A stretch of DNA of 53,160 nucleotides from Desulfoluna sp. (GTDB taxonomy: Bacteria > Desulfobacterota > Desulfobacteria > Desulfobacterales > Desulfolunaceae): assembly GCF_030145185.1 (NCBI RefSeq), contig NZ_JAQYWB010000043.1, positions 1-53,160 on the forward strand, read 5' to 3'. A model generated the notes under the pieces. It saw nothing but the letters and a program-made list of their open reading frames with translations, had not been told where the DNA came from and ran no database searches. The position numbers and the translations under genes are program-made. This document shows, in pieces, positions 49,348 through 53,160 of this stretch. Position 1 is the first letter of the stretch; each line of letters begins with the position of its first letter.

Positions 49348-49368
49348 CCCTATAAGCTGGAGGTCCCA

Positions 49369-49623
49369 ATGGCATTAGAAAAAGAAGAAGCCAAAGTGGT
49401 CATCGTTGATAACCTGACCAAGAAATTGAAGACCAAGTCCAAGTTCTATTTGAAAGACTTCTATGCGTTTTTTCCTGGCGAAAAGCCCCGCGCAGTAAAG
49501 AATATCGTGAACGCTCTCGTTAAAGACGAGGTTCTTGAGTACTGGTCAAGTGGTTCTACCACCATGATTGGCCTCAAGGGTATGGGCAAGCAGGCTAATG
49601 CAGAAGGCGAAGGCGAAGAATAA
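49369..49623 (+). CDS. dsrD: DsrD, sulfite reductase activator
   Basis: 84-residue winged-helix-like protein that stimulates DsrAB; found only with reductive Dsr systems. It begins MALEKEEAKVVIVDNLTKKL and has the conserved FYLKDFYAFFPGEKPRAVKN and EYWSSGSTTMIGLKG. GGAGG precedes the ATG. Confirms the direction of sulfur metabolism. Confidence 0.97.
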   Translation: MALEKEEAKVVIVDNLTKKLKTKSKFYLKDFYAFFPGEKPRAVKNIVNALVKDEVLEYWSSGSTTMIGLKGMGKQANAEGEGEE

Positions 49624-49687
49624 TCGCTTTTGTGTCTGGACGCTTTTTTAAGCGTTATTTGTTTAAGACTCCCAAGTGCAGTGATTG

Positions 49688-51097
49688 ATGAAATCTGAAA
49701 GAATCAGCAGTATCCCCGGGCTTTTTATCTCCGCCCTCCGTGGTGGATCAGGGAAAACCATTCTGACAATAGGCATCACCGCTGCACTGAGGAGTCTTGG
49801 CAAACGCGTGGCCCCGTTTAAGAAGGGTCCTGATTACATTGATGCCGGCTGGCTCTCGCTGGCGGCAGGGAATCCCTGTTACAATCTTGATACCTATCTG
49901 ATTGACCACGACACCGTGGTCTCTTCCTACCTGACCAATTCAGCAAAATTGGGTGCGGATATTGCCATCGTAGAAGGCAATCGCGGTCTGTTTGACGGCA
50001 TCGATATTGATGGCAAAACCAGCACGGCCGAAACCGCCAAGCTCCTTCAGGCGCCCGTGATCCTTGTCCTGGATTGTACCAAGAGCACCCGCACCATGGC
50101 GGCCGCTGTTTTGGGGTGCCTCCATTTTGATCCGGACCTCCAGATCGGTGGGGTCATCTTAAATCGCATCGCAGGCCCCCGGCACAAAAACAACCTCATC
50201 AACAATATCGAGTACCACACCGGCGTTCAGGTGATGGGAGCGGTGCCGAAACTGCGGAGCCATGATTTTCCAGAGCGGCACATGGGCCTGGTACCCACCC
50301 CCGAGCATGACTGGGCTTTTGATTCCGTACGCAATGCCGAGAGGATTATTCGGGAGCATGTGGATCTGCCCCGGATCATCGCCCTTTCCGAAACCGCCGT
50401 TCCCTTTGAACGTGACTGCAGGGTACCCACCGATTTAGGGGCCATCAACCCGGAGAGTCCGGTTATCGGCGTGATCCGCGATGCCTCATTTCAATTTTAT
50501 TACCCTGAAAATTTAGAGGCCCTGGAAGCTGCAGGGGCTCAGGTGGTGGAGATCAGCCCTTTAAGGGATCGCAGGCTTCCCGAGGTGCTGGACGGGCTCT
50601 ATATAGGCGGTGGGTTCCCCGAGACCCATGCCCGGGAGTTGGCAGAAAATGTGACCTTCAGGGAGAGCATTTTAGCCAAAGTCAAAGAGGGCATGCCCCT
50701 CTACGCCGAGTGTGGTGGTCTGATTTATATGGGAGAAGAGCTGGAAGTGGACGGCCTCGTCTATCCCATGACGGGTTTGTTTCCCCTGGCTTTTTCCGTC
50801 TCAAAACGGCCCCAGGGCCACGGGTACGTGGTGGCTGATGTGACCGGTGACAACCCCTTTTTTGAGCGGGGCACCCAACTCAAAGGCCACGAATTCCGTT
50901 ACTCCAAAATCACCCGGTGGGATCGAAAAGAAAAGGATGCGGCCTTTACCATGGCCCGGGGAACCGGCATGGCCGATAAGGCCGATGGCATCACCCAATA
51001 CAACGCACTGGCCACCTACACCCACATCCATGCCCTGGGAACTCCGTCCTGGGCCCCTTCGTTTGTCTCCAAAGCCCTTCAGTATAAAACCAGATAA
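49688..51097 (+). CDS. Cobyrinate a,c-diamide synthase homologue (DsrN-type siroheme amidase)
   Basis: The 469-residue CbiA/CobB protein has an ATP-binding start GLFISALRGGSGKTILTIGI, DIAIVEGNRGLFDG, GVILNRIAG, and a C-terminal glutamine amidotransferase domain with the nucleophile Cys in YAECGGLIYMGEEL near 342. In dsr clusters this gene is dsrN and is thought to amidate the siroheme of DsrAB; it could equally serve cobalamin synthesis, but no cob genes are nearby. ATG at 49688; a TTG at 49685 is less likely. It lies 64 bases after dsrD. Confidence 0.93.
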   Translation: MKSERISSIPGLFISALRGGSGKTILTIGITAALRSLGKRVAPFKKGPDYIDAGWLSLAAGNPCYNLDTYLIDHDTVVSSYLTNSAKLGADIAIVEGNRGLFDGIDIDGKTSTAETAKLLQAPVILVLDCTKSTRTMAAAVLGCLHFDPDLQIGGVILNRIAGPRHKNNLINNIEYHTGVQVMGAVPKLRSHDFPERHMGLVPTPEHDWAFDSVRNAERIIREHVDLPRIIALSETAVPFERDCRVPTDLGAINPESPVIGVIRDASFQFYYPENLEALEAAGAQVVEISPLRDRRLPEVLDGLYIGGGFPETHARELAENVTFRESILAKVKEGMPLYAECGGLIYMGEELEVDGLVYPMTGLFPLAFSVSKRPQGHGYVVADVTGDNPFFERGTQLKGHEFRYSKITRWDRKEKDAAFTMARGTGMADKADGITQYNALATYTHIHALGTPSWAPSFVSKALQYKTR

Positions 51098-51226
51098 AAT
51101 CATGTTTTCGGCGGTGAGGAGTGCCCCCAGCGTTCAGGTGGGTTGCGTATGCGCTGTATCATTGCGGAAAAAAAGGGGGAAGGCAGCTGAGGAAGCCCTT
51201 GGAAAAGGACTTCCCCCGGCCAGGTT

Positions 51227-52048
51227 TTAAGCGTCGATTTGTTTGAATATCTCGCCAACCATTCGCGGGTTCCAGAGTCCGCGTCCAGAGCGTGTGGGGA
51301 CCTTCTCTTTTAAGAAAACGGTGGCGATACGTGTCTGGGTGATCCCCTCTTTTTTAAGGGCGGTCAGGACCTCTATCAGGCGGTTTTTGTAGGCCGCTTG
51401 ATCACCGGAATCCATAGAAGAAAGCTCCATGGCGAAGGTCTCTATTCCGATTTTTTCCGGAACTTTGTCCTCCTGGGCGGCCACAGGGGCAGGCTTTTCC
51501 TTTGCCGGCGCTGCCTTTTGAACCTCCGGTTTTCGAGGGGCCGGGAGGACGGGAGCCGGTTTGCCCTGTATGGCTGTGTCGCGTTTTTTCTTTTGCTTGA
51601 GAAGCCACTGGGTCACCTGCTTGGACTTTCGTGTGGTGACGGCTTTGAGTTTCATCTCCTTACGGTAGCTTGTGGCATCCATGACGAGAACAGCATGGGG
51701 GTCGGTCAAGACCGATCCGGGCAGGTCAGAGCTTTCCACGGCCCACCCGTCCATTTCCAACCAGTAATGGGTGTGGCCCTTAAGGGGGCCTTTGCCAATC
51801 AGCCCTTTAATCCAGACCCATCCTTTGTCGCATCGGTTGTTTATGAGGCCTGACATCAGAGCCACACTGCGGTTCTGACTTTTTTCATGAATGTGGTAGA
51901 GATTTTCGGCCATGATGGACTGGACGGCCAGTTCCATGCGCTCGGATTGAATGAGGTCTCCCAGGAGGGAGAGGGGCTCGCACGCTCTGTTTGATTTGCC
52001 GGGTTTGAATAGTACCCTGATCTTTACATCCTTCTTCAACGGTCTCAC
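51227..52048 (-). CDS. Hypothetical two-domain protein
   Basis: The 273-residue protein has an N-terminal domain to about residue 140 with WVWIKGLIG and HTHYWLEMDGWAVESSD. The central part is Lys/Pro/Ala-rich and disordered (about 150-200). The C-terminal 70 residues (ALKKEGITQTRIATVFL ... GLWNPRMVGEIFKQ) resemble helices near the DNA-binding part of serine recombinases. No catalytic recombinase domain is present. The frame opens at GTG 52048; a TTG at 52039 has better ribosome-site spacing. Convergent with dsrN. Confidence 0.6.
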   Translation of the reverse strand: MRPLKKDVKIRVLFKPGKSNRACEPLSLLGDLIQSERMELAVQSIMAENLYHIHEKSQNRSVALMSGLINNRCDKGWVWIKGLIGKGPLKGHTHYWLEMDGWAVESSDLPGSVLTDPHAVLVMDATSYRKEMKLKAVTTRKSKQVTQWLLKQKKKRDTAIQGKPAPVLPAPRKPEVQKAAPAKEKPAPVAAQEDKVPEKIGIETFAMELSSMDSGDQAAYKNRLIEVLTALKKEGITQTRIATVFLKEKVPTRSGRGLWNPRMVGEIFKQIDA

Positions 52049-52232
52049 TTCCTGTCATAACTTGTGGTGCGTTTGATGTGGCGGCTTTTTATATAAGGAA
52101 AGCCTCACAGAAGGAAATCATTTGGCGGTATCATGGGTGAGACCTTTGTCCACCCTACCGAAGAGAAATGCTTTCACTTCAAGATGATGGGTTTGAAGCA
52201 TCCATACCATAAATTATCGCGTGAGACAAAAA

Positions 52233-52257
52233 AAATGGGGGACAACGTCCCCCATTT
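52233..52257 (-). terminator. Intrinsic terminator of the chemoreceptor fragment
   Basis: Perfect 11-bp stem AAATGGGGGAC / GTCCCCCATTT with a 3-base loop. On the minus strand it runs into a T-run. It lies 25 bases past the stop. Confidence 0.93.
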
Positions 52258-52282
52258 GTAAAAAAAGAGTTCTTTTTTTATC

Positions 52283-53044
52283 TCAGACTTTAAATCGACG
52301 CACCAGAGCGGCCATCTCTTCCGAGAGGAGAGCGAGGTTTTCGGCATCCGTGAGAACCCGTGCGCTGTTTTTCGAGAGGAAGGAAGCGTTCTGATTGACC
52401 TCCTCTATCTCAAGGGAGATGGTGTGGGTCTCCTCGCTGCTTTGGGTGATGGTTCGGGTGACGTCCTCGATGCCCATGGAGGTCTGTGCCACGTTGTCGG
52501 CAATCTCCCGGGTGGTCACGGACTGCTCCTCCACCGCCGCAGCGATTCCCGCGACAATCTCGCTGACATGAGAGATGATGGTATCGATCTCTCCGATGTC
52601 GTTGCTTGCATGGTCTGTGGATGTCTGGATACCCCGAATCCGCTCGGTAATTTCTCCTGTGGCCTCGGCGGTTTGACGTGCCAGGTCCTTGATCTCCCCA
52701 GCCACCACGGCAAAGCCTTTTCCGGCTTCGCCAGCCCGTGCCGCCTCAATGGTGGCGTTTAAAGCCAAAAGATTCGTCTGGTCTGAAATGTCAGAGATGG
52801 TTTCGGTGACCACCCCGATGTCCCGGGCAGCGGCGGCCAGCTCCTCCACGCCCTTGGCGACACCGCTGGCCTTGGCGGCCGCCTGGGTGGAGATCTCCCG
52901 GGCACGGCCGGAGTTGTCAGCAATCTCCGAGATGGTGGAGGTCATCTCTTCTACCGCGGAGGCGATCATCCCGGCACCGGACGAGGACTGGTTCATGGCT
53001 GCAGAGGCCTCGTTCATATCCTGAAAGTCATATAAAGCGCACAC
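52283..53044 (-). pseudogene. Chemoreceptor (MCP) signalling domain, 5'-truncated
   Basis: The 253-codon frame covers only the cytoplasmic signalling part of a methyl-accepting chemotaxis protein: methylation helices, the conserved hairpin tip SDQTNLLALNATIEAARAG followed by EAGKGFAVVAGEIKDLARQT, and a returning helix ending RRFKV. No ligand domain, membrane segment or HAMP remains. In-frame sequence directly upstream hits a TAG, and the DNA there (53044-53160) encodes an unrelated frame. I therefore read it as a chemoreceptor gene whose 5' part was replaced. It could still be a soluble receptor starting at GTG 53044. Confidence 0.75.
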
Positions 53045-53160
53045 TATTCGGTTGCCACTCCCAAGTACTTTAAGAACAGCCTATCTCTGGCCACAGATTC
53101 GGTGGACCATCGATAGTTGCCCATGACAGTCTGCACCTTTGTGGTTTCGATGCAGTCAAA
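53044..53160 (-). CDS. C-terminal fragment of an unidentified protein at the window edge
   Basis: The minus strand is open for 38 codons from the window end to TAG at 53044-53046, ending RDRLFLKYLGVATE. It abuts the truncated chemoreceptor gene. A transposase end is one explanation for the truncation, but I cannot recognise a family from this length. Confidence 0.4.
   Translation of the reverse strand, partial: FDCIETTKVQTVMGNYRWSTESVARDRLFLKYLGVATE

Noticed and set aside
49640-49655. ACGCTT-TTTT-AAGCGT hairpin after dsrD as a terminator
   Set aside because: The stem is only 6 bp, its loop holds the T-run, and no T-run follows the stem; dsrN probably shares the transcript.

Overview
The window comes from a dissimilatory sulfate (or sulfite) reducing bacterium of the Desulfobacterota. 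The decisive evidence is a complete dsrA-dsrB-dsrD-dsrN(cbiA) cluster at 46.7-51.1 kb. Supporting evidence is an archaeal-type, three-part glutamate synthase, many iron-sulfur proteins, and Desulfobacterota-style radical SAM and YkgJ proteins. A Desulfobacterales member is my best guess; the genus cannot be fixed from the sequence alone.

The window also lies close to the chromosome origin. It carries rpmH-rnpA-yidD-yidC-jag-mnmE, gyrB and dnaN. It has two perfect 16-bp parS sites (18896-18911 and 21092-21107) and a 727-bp gene-free, partly AT-rich gap upstream of dnaN (37598-38324) that is a candidate oriC. dnaA, parA and parB are not in the window, and dnaN/gyrB are separated from the rpmH cluster by about 7 kb of other genes, so the usual origin gene order is rearranged.

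Layout: (1) 1-9 kb, minus strand: carB (cut by the window edge) and carA with an intrinsic terminator between them, then gltB1-gltB2-gltB3/gltA for glutamate synthesis. All are enzymes that take up or move glutamine amide nitrogen. (2) 10-14.5 kb, minus: radical SAM gene and prmA, then a TPR lipoprotein-like or exported protein and asd. (3) 14.8-18.4 kb, plus: a DEAD-box RNA helicase with an 18-bp tandem repeat, then a HAD hydrolase overlapping a DksA/TraR-like zinc finger gene. (4) 18.4-22.7 kb: two members of a small inverted-repeat element family, both parS sites, a second PrmA-like methyltransferase, a YkgJ protein and mnmE. (5) 22.8-30.7 kb, minus: jag, yidC, yidD, rnpA, rpmH, rng and a large TIGR03960/DUF2344-type radical SAM protein. 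(6) 31.1-39.5 kb: asnS and mgsA (plus), then a histidine-kinase-like/receiver protein, gyrB, dnaN, the candidate oriC and a two-gene split rdgC (minus). (7) 39.8-46.1 kb: small unknown protein, lytic transglycosylase, galU, YkgJ protein, dapA-like gene, TPR protein and an unrecognised 373-residue protein. (8) 46.1-51.1 kb: dsr cluster behind a long leader containing a 19-bp perfect hairpin. (9) 51.2-53.2 kb, minus: an unrecognised Pro/Lys-rich protein, and a chemoreceptor signalling domain that has lost its sensor and membrane parts at a junction near the window end.

How they work together: DsrAB reduces sulfite to DsrC-bound trisulfide. DsrD is the small activator encoded behind it, and DsrN is expected to amidate the siroheme of DsrAB using glutamine. 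Most other genes are housekeeping (replication, RNA decay, membrane insertion, tRNA modification, lysine/threonine precursors, pyrimidine/arginine precursor). The least explained items are the inverted-repeat element family, the dsr leader hairpin, the candidate oriC, the split rdgC and several lineage-type proteins of unknown function. I found no CRISPR array, tRNA, rRNA or complete insertion sequence.
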